A stretch of 64,000 nucleotides of DNA, taken from NCBI RefSeq assembly GCF_000220395.1, contig NW_004086179.1, forward strand, positions 1 to 64,000, given 5' to 3'. This DNA is from Ichthyophthirius multifiliis (Eukaryota; Ciliophora; Oligohymenophorea; Hymenostomatida). The stretch's first letter is position 1. Every line of letters starts with the position of its first letter. This document shows positions 37,102 through 48,024 of this stretch, in pieces. The notes below the pieces were generated by a model. That model was given only the letters and a program-made list of their open reading frames with translations, was not told where the DNA came from and did no database searches. A program made the translations under genes and the position numbers.

Positions 37102-40100
37102 ATATATAATTAAATATATATATATGCAGTTGACGGAATAAGATGCGCTTCAGTAGGTTCTAGTCCTGATTATACAATCTCCATATGGGATTGGAAAAAA
37201 GAGATGATAATTTTAAAAGCTAAAGCTTTTTCTTAGGAAGTTTATCATGTATAATTTTCTGAATATAGTGAGAATATACTCGCAACATCAGGTTTAGCAC
37301 ATATTAAATTCTGGAAAGTTGCTGAGACTTTTACTGGTTTAAAATTAAAAGGAGAAATCGCTAAGTTTGGACAAGTAGAGCTTTCCGATGTAATTGGATA
37401 TTATATTCATCCAGATGGCAAAGTATTATCAGGTACTGAATATGGAAATTTACTTTTATGGGAAGGTAATCTTATTAAGTGTGTGATTTTTATTGATGAA
37501 TAAAATAAATGTCATGACGGATGTATAAATGTAAAATAATTAAAAAACACAATATACATAATAAATTATTTATATACTATATATAATTTTTTTTTGTAAA
37601 CATAAAAAAGGCAATTTTTAAAATAGATAATAATATAATCACAGCCGGAGAGGATGGTTATATAAGATTTTGGGATTTCCAATCAATAGAAAATTCTGAA
37701 AGTGATGATTTTGGTAATTTTTATTTAAAGCCAACAAACGAAATCTTAATAAAAACCGACGAAAACGTAAAAAAAAAAACATACATAAAAAAAAAAAAAA
37801 AAAGAGAAATGCAAACATATCCTAAATTCTCCTAACCGATAATTATTGGATAGTAATAGATTTCAACGGCAAAATAATAAAATTATGCCTAAAAGACAAC
37901 TATACATCTTCCGAGTAAACCACTATATTAGAAACAAATTCTGGAAAACTAAATGACATTGCCGTTTCCCCAACATAAAACGCCTCAGTTACAATAGGAG
38001 ATGACGGAGTGGTTCGTCTTTGGGATTTCGTGAATAAAAGGGAATATTATTCCCGAAAATTCCCTTCAAAAGGCACTTGTGTGGAATGGTTAGCCCATAC
38101 CCGAAAAAATGGTGGCCGAGTAGTAGTTGTAGGCTATCAAAACGGTATAGTAAGGTATTTATTATTAAACCAAATTACCTTCACCCTCTTAAAAAGCCTC
38201 AAAGTGCACAATAAAGCCATAAAATACATAAAAGCATCACCTGATGGTTCCATAGTAGCCGTTTTATCAATAGATGGGAACTTATTTTTGCTCGAAAATG
38301 ACCCTTCAGACATAAAAAAGCTTGAGCCAATCTGCTTATTCGACACTAAACTACAAATAAACAGCATGGTGTGGGACCGTAATGGTGAAAAGTTGCTTTT
38401 TGCAGCTGAAGATGGCAAAATCTACGAGACTTAAATTCCTAAAAAGGAAAATTGTGACACATCGGAAACTTATTTACAGAATTTCTACGCGAAATCCTAC
38501 ACTATTAAAATGATGGAATTCCAAAAGCCCAAAACGGAAGAAATGGAACTCGAATTCTTACTCAGAAGGAATAAAAACGAAGAAAAGAAAGAAGAAGTTG
38601 AATGGGAGCCTGATAGTATAATGAATGCCTGCTATTATGATTATTCTTGTACTAAAATACTCGCTACAGTTTCTGGTAAATATATGGGTTGGATATATTT
38701 AATTGATTGGAATAAAGATAGACCTATAGAGGCTATTCCGGTGCCTAAAATATAAAGTCTATGCATGAATTTCGTTGATTTCTAGGATATTTTACTCATA
38801 GGCTTCAAAGATGGGTCCTGGTAGTTAAGACATAAGAATGATATTAAGATTGGAGTACATTTAAGACCTCATGATATTGATTATGGGGCTGTGAAAAATG
38901 TTTGCTTAAATTTTATGAAAAATTGTATCCTTTCAGTGGGTGGGGATGGTACTTTTTCGACATATAAAGTGGACATGGAGGCCATTAAGTAAATCTGTAA
39001 AGGAAATATGGTTGAAAACTTTATTTTCGCAGACCAATTTGAAGGCGGAAGTATATCAGAAAACACTTTTTCGGAGAAAATAATTGAAGAAGAAAATTAA
39101 GAAGAAGAAGATATTTTAGACGATAATGTATATTCAATTTAGGAAGCCAAGCTTTTAGCCGAAGAAGACTATAAAAAATAAGAGGCGAATAAAAAAAAGA
39201 ATAAAATTCTAGAATAAGTTTAAAATCTGGTTAGTCTTTTCGAAGACCAAAAAAGAAAAAATTTAGAAATAGATGAAATCGCAAGATTGACAAACTAAGA
39301 ATTATGCGTAGATCCAGACTATATAGAAATGCTAAATTAAAGAGTCGAGCAGGATTTAGAAGAGACTAAATTAGAATTAAAATGGGACGCGGAATATTAC
39401 CAGTTGAAAACTTAGAAATTATTTAAATATATGAAAGATGAACTCATAGTTGACACTTTTACCGTCAAAGCTATCAAAAATCCTAATATTTAAGTAAGTA
39501 CTTTCAAAGTTAAGAAAATGTCAGATTTTTTGAGACAGAATTTATAAGAAATATAGGAAAAAATAGACTAAATAGAGGAAGAGAGAAGAATTTAAGAAGA
39601 AATTTTCTAAAAATCTCCCTAAAATAATTTAAATTTAAATGATTAAACTATTAAAAACCAGACTTTTAAAAAGGAAGTTTAAAATCTATAGAATACAATG
39701 TCTTAATAATAATAGCAATAATTACAATTATAATAATAATAAGAAGACATAAAAAAAAAGCAGTAACAGCAATAATAATAAGGCAACGAAAAAAAGGGTG
39801 AATAAACCCATTTTTCCTTATCTAAATAAGAAAAACTTGAAAACAAACTAAAACAATAAAGATTAAAAAAGAACTAGAAGAACTCTCCAAAAAAAAGCCA
39901 ACAAAAGAATCATTTGACCCTGATCATTAAAAAGACATTGAAAATGCGAAAAAAACACTCGGGGATTACAAACTAAAATCCTCTCCGACTTACGATGTAC
40001 CTGAAAATCAAAGAATGAATGTAAGTAAGAAAAAAAGAACATGTTTTTAAGAGAAGAGTTTATTTATAATATGAAAATAAAAATGAATAATGAAATTATA

Positions 40101-42366
40101 GCTTTAAGGGAGAGAAAAAAAAACATTTTGGAAAAAATTAATGATTATAATTAGAAAATATAAGAAATTAATAAATAACTTAATATAAATGAGACTTTAT
40201 TTTAGCCCAAAATTGATAAATAGCTCGAAATGCCCGAAACATTCTTTTAAGTTACCGAAGAATAAATAGACGCTTTTATTATTTCCAAAAATAAAGAAAA
40301 TGCTTAAAATGCTAAGAATAAACAAACTTAAGAAAATGAATAATAAAATAATAATAATAATAATAATTAATAAAAAAAAGAAAAAAAACCAGATCCAACA
40401 TTAGGTTATAAATAAAGAAAAGGCGTAAAAGTCCAAAACAGTGAATAAGAAGAAGAATTAAAAACCATTACCTAGATGATTTTGAATGCCGAAAAAAAAA
40501 GAATGCAAGACGAAATAAATGAAGAAACTGAATAATTTGATAAAGACGTTTTAAAATGGCAAAACGAAAAAAATATTATGGAAAGTGATATTACTATAGC
40601 ATAAATGAAATTAGTCACTTTCTTTTAAGAGTTATTGATCTTAGCAGATATGGAAGAATAAGATGAAAAATTAATTAATGATTTATTGAATTTATAAAAG
40701 GATAAGTCTGAACTTGAGGAACAAAACGCCAAAATAGTCGCAGATCTAGTCACTTTAGCTAATAAAGATAGTCAAAACGAAAAAGAACTAGTTGAATAAT
40801 AAAAAGCTTTCAAAGAACTTATACATCCTGACGATGATGTCAAAAGAGAAAAAATTCATCAATATTATTTAAGAAAATATAAAAAAAATAAAGCTAAATA
40901 ATAAAAATTAAGAAATGCAGAAGAAGAAAATGAAGATTTCGAAGAAGAGTATAAAAATATAATATATAAATAATTATGGAAATTTTATATATGTATATAT
41001 ATACAAAAAAAGAGATATAGAAAGTGATGAGGATGACGATGATGATTTCCTAGATGATGAAGACGATGAAAAACCAGATATTTCACCTGTAGAAAATGAT
41101 TCAAAAATAAGAGAAATTATTGATAAAATTTGTGAATTAGAAGATTAATAGGAAAATGTAATATTAAAATATATAAATATATAAATATATAAATATATAA
41201 TATATATATATATTTTTATATATATATATTTTCTTTTAAATTATTTATTCTAATTTTAATTTACAAAATTATAGAAAAGAAAAGAAAAAAGTGAACTTGA
41301 TAGATAAAAAGTTAGTATTTTAAGTAAAATTGCTAATATAGGTAATAATTTAAGAAAAGCTGAAGAAGAATTAAAAAATTACTAAAGAAAAAACTTTAAA
41401 AAGTTAATTAATTAGATGTCTCTTATTGTTTAAAAACAGATTAAATATAAAATATTAATATATTAAATTAAGGAGTAATTAAATATCTTTTAATCTATAT
41501 ATATATTTATTAAATTATAGGAAAAGAAAGAATCATATAAATTACCTGATGATTTATCACGTTCTATATTATTCACTTAAGATGAATTTAATAAAATAGC
41601 TAAAAGAATAAAAGAGCTAAAACTAGAACAAGAAAGAATAAAAAAAAGCCGTGCAAATTTAGAAAAGAAACAAAAAGTATTATAAGTAAAGCTAAGTAAA
41701 AAAAATGCTGAAGCAGAAGAATAATCAGAAAAATGCCGAGAAAAGCATTTCCTAAAATTTGGTGATGTAATGGATTTAAGCACTATAGAATAATTAGAAC
41801 CTACAAAATAAGTTAAATCTTAATAAATATATATATATATATAATATTTTTAAAAAGGTATTAGAAATGAGAGAAAGATTCAAAGAAGAAGAAAGGTAAA
41901 GCATTATTAAACTTGAAAGGGCTAAATAATAATTATAAGAAAGAAAAAATTATATGTTATAAGCTAAAAAAGAAAATACTGCTATTATAACTAGTATTAC
42001 TAAATTAGGAGAACATTTAATGAAATTATCTAAAAAATTAGATTTAACAGGAAAATAATTATTTGTAAATATAAATTTTTTATATAATTATATTTATAAG
42101 TATTTTAAAATATATCTATATAATATAAAAAAATTAAAGTAAGAAGATAATGAAGAAAAGAAAAATAAATAAGATCTAGAGTAAGAAAGATAATAATATA
42201 AAGATTTGGTTCGTTTTTTAGCTAAAGAAATAGAAGATTTAAAAACAGAAATAGGACTATTTAAAAGAAAAGGTTTATTTTTTTATTAAATAAAAATAAT
42301 TTAAAAAATATAAAAGGTGGGCATATTTATACTATGGTTACTTCTAATAAAAAAAATTTTAATTGA
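36161..42366 (+). CDS. CFAP44: Cilia- and flagella-associated protein 44 (WD-repeat axonemal protein)
   Basis: Component of the axonemal tether complex that links inner-arm dynein to the doublet. The N-terminus is Glu-rich (36161-36660); WD40 repeats run from about 36740 to 39060, with [34 protein letters not shown] and [15 protein letters not shown] long coiled-coil half follows, with conserved CFAP44 blocks [28 protein letters not shown] and the extreme C-terminus [14 protein letters not shown]. Introns include 36664-36740, 37046-37129, 37531-37610, 37767-37804 (38 nt), about 40950-41005, 41159-41272, one near 41420-41520, about 41812-41857, about 42065-42138 and about 42271-42316. Gln-rich stretches lie near 39700-39780 and an Asp/Glu run near 41015-41075. 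The frame slips by one A at 39865-39870 and 40030-40036. Function from family knowledge; identity is clear from both halves. Confidence 0.93.
37050..37111. repeat. TA tract in a CFAP44 intron
   Basis: Long TA run filling most of the intron 37046-37129. Confidence 0.8.
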
Positions 42367-42376
42367 GAAAAAAATA

Positions 42377-42429
<53 letters not shown>

Positions 42430-42587
42430 TTTTTTAAGAAAAAATTTTTTTTTTTTATTTTTTTGTAATCAATATTTTTATTTTATAATTTATAATTATA
42501 TTTTTTTTTTAGTTAAAATTTTTATATTTCAATTATAGATATCATATAAAAATATTTTATTTATATTTTTATTTTTATTTTTCTTAT

Positions 42588-42755
42588 TAATTTTAATTTT
42601 AATTTTAATTTTAATTTTAATTTTAATTTTAATTTTAATTTTAATTTTATTTTTATTTTTATTTTTATTTTTAATTTTATTTTTATTTTTATTTTTAATT
42701 TTATTTTTATTTTTATTTTTATTTTTAATTTTATTTTGATTTTTATTTTATTTAT
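42588..42755. repeat. Hexamer tandem repeat, TTTTAA grading into TTTTTA
   Basis: About ten perfect TTTTAA units (42590-42650), then TTTTTA-type units with occasional TTTTAA up to about 42750. A clear change of unit along one array. Confidence 0.85.
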
Positions 42756-43201
42756 AATAATTCTTTTATAATTAAAAACTAATATTAAAAAAAATATATA
42801 AAATTTAAAATTATTTTATTATATATTGAATTTTATATATAATTTAATTTTTTTTTTTTACAAAAGAAAAATATTTAAAATTAATCTATAATAATATAAT
42901 TAAATTATTTTTATTTTTTTTTAAATAAAATTAATTAAAAGTATATAAAAATAAATTTAGAATATATAATTTATTAATAAAAATGATAATAGTTTATAAT
43001 ATAATTTATTATAAATATTTAAGATGAAATATACATTAGAAATATATAAAAAAGAATTAACATATATAAATTCAATAATATATTCAAAAATTAAAAAATA
43101 AAAATAAATTATATATTAAATAGAAGTTAATAAAATTATAATAATTAAATACATTTAAAAAAAAATAAAAAAGAAATTATATATATATAATATATATAAA
43201 A

Positions 43202-43204
<3 letters not shown>

Positions 43205-43240
<36 letters not shown>
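43205..43240. repeat. TA tract
   Basis: Simple perfect TA run in noncoding DNA. Confidence 0.75.
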
Positions 43241-43241
<1 letters not shown>

Positions 43242-43830
43242 CAATAATTTCTATCATTATTATATTCATTTATTATTTCTATATTATATAGGCCTTGTGA
43301 TTATTATTATTATATTTTATGTATATATTTTTTTTTACAATTTTTATATTTTCATATTTTAAATTTTATCTGAAATTGATTAATTTTTTCTAAATAAAAT
43401 TCAATTTATCAATATAATTTATTAATTTAAAATGTTTAAATGCAATTATTTTTATTTTTATAATTTATAATTTAATAAAAAATTATTTTTTAAATATATG
43501 AGGTGCCATTTTAACTACTCAGTCTAAATATATTTTATTAGATATTTTAAAAAAAATTGTATATATAATTATAAATACAAAAATAATGTATTTTTACTAA
43601 GATAAAGACTTTAAATATTATAAAATAAACTTAAAAATGATATAAGAAGATAATTTTAATAAAATTAATAGATTTATTTTAATTAAGAATTTAAAAGATA
43701 TAAATTAAAATTCAAGAAGTATTTGTTTAGTTAGATAGTATTTTAAAAGCAATTATTTGTAAAAACATAGAAAATAAATAAAAAACAATTATATTTTTAT
43801 ATATATATTATTATTGATATAATTTTTGTT

Positions 43831-44226
43831 TCAATCATTATAATCCATAGGGAATTCATTTAATATTTACTATCTTTCTGAATATTTAGAAATATAAGCA
43901 TAAATTAATAAATATGTATAATAAACACCTGGTATTAATAATATAACTCCTAAAATTATAAACGAAATATTTTATTAACTAATTCCTATATTTAATAAAT
44001 CTATTATGCCTAAAAAAAATAAAATAGATCCACTAATTAATAAAACAAGGCATGTAATTATTATTTTTTTTGGAATTGGTACATATTTCTCATTTTCGTT
44101 TTCTATTTCAATTCTTGATTACACATTCTCATGATCTTAAGTCATTTAATTATATTGTTATTAAATTTAAATTAATTAAGCATCTTGAAATTAGGAATTA
44201 CTTGATTTAACAGATTTTCCTTTCAT
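43831..44226 (-). CDS. TMEM230-like (DUF872) membrane protein
   Basis: 131 residues, single exon, minus strand. The soluble N-terminus (MKGKSVKSSNSQFQDAQ) is followed by KYVPIPKKIIITCLVLLIS and a first hydrophobic segment ending LFFLGIIDLL, a short loop, then SFIILGVILLIPGVYYTYLL and a C-terminal tail ending EFPMDYND. The two-helix layout, the IxIPxK start and the LIPGxYY motif resemble TMEM230/TMEM134 proteins (motif FLPGFYH), which act in vesicle traffic. The acidic end is also typical of TMEM230 (DDIPDFDD). Assignment rests on this pattern, not on an alignment. Confidence 0.75.
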
Positions 44227-44284
44227 AAATTTTTATTTAACTATTTTATTAATAAATGAATATATAAATATATATATTTCTATA

Positions 44285-44322
<38 letters not shown>

Positions 44323-44925
44323 ATATAAATAATATAATTTTCTATAATTCTTAATATTATATATATACATATATATAATTTTATATAAAAATTATTAATA
44401 AAAATTAAAAAAAGTTGAATTTTTCTTTTATATTATCTTTTAATTATTATAATTTATTAAATTCATTATTATTTTATTTATATGAATTTTTTTGTATTTA
44501 AAAATTATTTTTATTTTACAAACATTTCTTTTGTAAAATTTATTTAAAGATTTCAACTATAATTAATAATTTATTGCTTATTTTTTTTAATTTTTATATA
44601 ATTTATTTATGTTTTAATAATTTTAATTGATCATTTTAATATTTAAAGAATTTATTTTATTTACATAATTTTTTTTTTAATTTTTCTTTTATATTTTATT
44701 ATTTAACTTTAATTTAATTTTAAAATACTTAACTTTTAATATAAATTTTTTTATTATTATTAATATATATATATATATATACGTATATTTTAATACTATT
44801 TTTTTTCTTATTACTAACACAAAAAAAAAAATGAAAATATTACTTTTTATTTATTTTTATTTTTCTTAATTTATTATAAATTTTTTCTTATATCTCAAAA
44901 CCATCTTTTTTTTACTTTTTCTCTT
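44227..44925. other. AT-rich intergenic region
   Basis: TA runs near 44283-44330 and T-rich sequence. No gene seen. Confidence 0.45.
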
Positions 44926-46155
44926 TCAAAAAACCCATAATTTATTTCCTTAAAAATATTCCTTCAAAGCCTCATTTTTTTCTTAATGCAATTCTAATTT
45001 TTCTCCTTTTCCCTAAAAAAACGTATTTTACTCATACTAAAGCTTTTATATTTTTTGAATTAAAGAAAGAAAAAATTTAACAAAAAGTATATTTTTTCTC
45101 TAAAAATTTCCGTATTTTCTCAAACAAAATTTCCGTTTAGTCTCCAAATTTTTATTAAATTTAAATATTTATTTAAATTATTTATTTAAATATTTATTAA
45201 AATTATTTAAACGAATTATTTCTTATAAAAAAAACCTAATTTTATTACTTCTTTTCCATAATAATTCTATTTATTATACTTTAGCATTCTTTTAATATAC
45301 AATTTTATACTAATTCTATTTTTATTAATTATTTAGCCCCCCAAAACCTAACTAATAAAATCTACTAATTTCTAATTAAACATATATGCTATTTATTAGT
45401 ATAATTACTAGTCCAGTTTTATCTATTAATTTTCATTATATTTTAATGAATATATCAGAATTACTTATATATTTTTTAATCTAAATGTTTTTAAAAAACT
45501 TAAAATTTTTTTCAATTAAAATTCAGTTTTTACTTATACTAATTTTTTTAATTTCTTTTTTTTTTATTATTAAATTTTAGTTAAAAATTCTATCATTTAT
45601 TTATAATATTATATAATTTTTGTAAAATTTTATTTAACTATTTTTTTTTTACAAATAGTCTTTATTTTCAATACAAAACCTCCATATATTTTATTAATTT
45701 ATAATGTTAAAATCAAAAATCCATTATTTATAATATGCTTTTCATTAATTTTATGTTAAAACTGTAATATTAGTACTACTTCTTGATTAAAAACCTTATT
45801 TCCATACATAAAATATTTCTAAATGTATTTAATTATTATAAAAATATTTTATTTTATTCTTATTATAAAAAATTAATAAAAGCTTATAGAAAATCCTTGA
45901 TTGCAATATTCCAATAAAACCAGATATAATATCTATAGATTTCTTATTATTTTTTACTTTTCTTAACTACTTTCTAATATTTCACAGATCATCTTAAAAA
46001 ATCAAACTAATATACTAATAAACACATATAAATTCGGTCTATGTTTTCATTTTTTACTCTTTATTTGGTAAATTATGCATATATATTAAAGAATCCTAAA
46101 AAAAATTTTATTTTTATGTATTCTTTTGTTATTATTTAATTTTATTTGTAGTCAT
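44926..46155 (-). CDS. Unrecognised protein, 375 residues
   Basis: Three exons on the minus strand, start MTTNKIKQQQKNTQKQNFF at 46155, immediately preceded by an in-frame TGA that fixes the start. Introns 45993-46023 (31 nt, among the shortest here) and 45142-45212; exons sum to 1128 nt, a whole number of codons. Exon 1 ends TQTEFIC; exon 2 contains MICEILESSQEKQKIIRNLQ and a long stretch of basic and hydrophobic segments (YLVLLEYCNQGF, FNQKLVDFISQVLGGQII); exon 3 ends GKGEKLELHQEKNEALKEYF and NKLWVF. No known domain. Exon placement is my inference from frame continuity; the low-complexity middle leaves room for other models. Confidence 0.5.
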
Positions 46156-46404
46156 AAATCAACCACTTTTATGTTTAAGCTTCATATTTGTGAAAAATTT
46201 TTTATTATTATTTTTAAATTAATTTTTTTATAAAAATAAATAAATAAGTGTTTTAATATAATTAAAGATATATTTATAGCAAAAAAAAAAAGTATAAAAA
46301 AATATATTTTTATTTCCTTCATTTATATACTAATAATAATATTTTTAAAAAGTATATAAATAATAATAATATAAATTTAAATTAATAATAATAAATAAAC
46401 AAAA

Positions 46405-46512
46405 AATAAGGATTTATCGAAGCTTGTGTAGTGTCAACAAATCACTACAGAAGTCAAATCAATCCAAAATTAAATTTAAATGATTTTCGGGTGGCATGTT
46501 TATTCTTTTAAA
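46405..46512. ncRNA. Candidate structured RNA or relic exon, GC-raised island
   Basis: About 100 nt distinctly richer in G/C than the A/T desert around it. On the plus strand TGTAGTG (46427-46433) pairs perfectly with CACTACA (46443-46449) across a nine-nt loop, and GGATT (46410) can pair with AATCC (46461), giving a nested two-stem fold. It ends near an A-rich tract. I find no box motif that identifies it as an snRNA, snoRNA or telomerase RNA. In one plus frame it also reads as plausible protein (STNHYRSQINPKLNLNDF), without an ATG, so a relic or missed exon is an alternative. Confidence 0.35.
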
Positions 46513-46833
46513 TAATAATCAATGTCTAATCGAATATCAAACAAACAATAAAAAAAAAAAAAATTCTTATTTCCTTTTTAAATTATAAAAAAGAAATATT
46601 ATTAATTATTTTCTTTAAACGAAATAAAAAAAAGGATAAAATAACTAAAAAACTACTATATTCAATCAATAAATCAACAACAAAAAATGATTTATTGATC
46701 AGCCCATAGTATTAACATAAAAAAAATAAAAAAAACCCAAAAAAAATAATATAAAAAATAACATATATATAAATATAAAAAGTAAAAAATACTAAAATAA
46801 TATATATATATAAATAATAAAAAAAAAATAAAC
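46513..46833. other. A-rich region upstream of scramblase
   Basis: Long A runs on the plus strand and TA tracts. No gene seen. Confidence 0.45.
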
Positions 46834-47640
46834 ATGTAATAAATAAATCAACCAAGATACGTACAATTAACAAACCCAAATCAAAACCTATATTAAAATT
46901 TCGATTATGTTCCAAACGAAATATATACTCAATTATAATAATCTTAGGCTATTTTTATAAAATAAAAATTTGAAGGGCTTGAAGCTTTAACTGGTTTTGA
47001 AACTGAAAACTAATACATTATATATACAGCCGACCCTCTAAATTAAAAGCCTATATAAAAAATCTTTTTGGCAAATGAAAAGTCAAAAATGTTAATGAGG
47101 TAATTAGTATCGGAATAAAACCGTGGTTTTTAAATGGATATACATGAAATCTTCGGTAATAAAAAAATAATGCATTTAGAAAAGCCTTTTAGATGTACTT
47201 TTTTTAATTATAATCGACCAATAATGAAAATAAATGACTGTAATAACAAAAAAATAGGACATGTAGAGATACCTTTTGTTTGTTGTGGGGATTATTACTT
47301 TTAAATTTATGATGAAAACAAGAATATATAATATAATATAGTCGGTGATTGTTGTTAAAAAGCTTTTTTTTGCAAAAACTGTCCTTTTGATAATTGTTAA
47401 ACTTGTTGTTTCTTTATAAAAAATGCTATAAATAATTAAATTGAGGGAAAAATAATTAAAAAAAATGCTGGTTTTTTTAAATCTTTAGTAAGTGATTGTG
47501 ATAATTATTTCGTAGAATTTCCAGAAGGAGCAAATATTTATTAAAAACTATTGATATTAGCATCATCTTTATTCATTGATTATTGGATATTTGAAGGAAA
47601 AAATTCTAAAAATAATAAATTTATGAAAGGAAATGACTGA
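46834..47640 (+). CDS. PLSCR: Phospholipid scramblase
   Basis: Family of Ca2+-linked lipid scramblases or membrane-associated regulators. One exon, 268 residues, start MQQINQPRYVQLTNPNQNLY at 46834. Family features: the LEALTGFETENQY start of the conserved core, EKPFRCTFF, then IGHVEIPFVCCGDYYFQIYD, a Cys-rich centre (VGDCCQKAFFCKNCPFDNC), then GKIIKKNAGFFKSLVSDCDN and DYWIFEG near the end. The terminal hydrophobic helix typical of scramblases corresponds to KLLILASSLFIDYWIF. No Pro-rich N-terminal extension as in vertebrate PLSCR1. The stop TGA is at 47638. Confidence 0.93.
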
Positions 47641-47648
47641 AAATATAG

Positions 47649-47717
<69 letters not shown>

Positions 47718-48024
47718 TACATATATATATTTATTTATAGTTCTATTATTAATGTTTATATTATATATATATTCATATAAACAATTATTAATTTTAAATT
47801 ATTTTTAAATCATATTTTTAATTTTTAATATTACTTTTATTCTTAAATTCTATTTTTCTAATTAATTTATTTATATCTTTTTATAATATGTTAAAAATAT
47901 ATATATTTATTTTTATTTAAATCTATTAAAAATTTTTTTCTTCTTTTTATATTATTTTATTTTATATATTTTTAATAAAAAGTTTCTATTATATACATAC
48001 ATTATTTATTTACAATATGAAAAT
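47641..48024. other. AT-rich intergenic region with TA microsatellite
   Basis: A TA run covers 47652-47709; the rest is A/T-rich sequence between two convergent genes. No gene seen. Confidence 0.5.
47652..47709. repeat. TA dinucleotide microsatellite
   Basis: Perfect TA run of about 58 nt just after the scramblase stop. Confidence 0.85.

Larger units (their letters stand above)
42367..43830. other. AT-rich region with hexamer satellite, no clear gene
   Basis: TA run at 42380-42430, the TTTTAA-type hexamer array at 42590-42755 and another TA run at 43206-43240. A coding-like frame MRCHFNYSVQIYF starts at 43498 but soon becomes low-complexity; I do not call it a gene. Confidence 0.5.

Noticed and set aside
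42588-42755. Telomere repeat
   Set aside because: The unit is TTTTAA/TTTTTA and lacks G; telomeres of related ciliates use TTGGGG.
43498-43860. Plus-strand frame MRCHFNYSVQIYF
   Set aside because: Protein-like for a dozen residues only, then low-complexity; it overlaps the 3' end of the TMEM230-like gene on the other strand.
44831-45055. Plus-strand secreted-like peptide MKILLFIYFYFS
   Set aside because: It is antisense to the last exon of the unrecognised minus-strand gene, which has the better composition and a closing frame.
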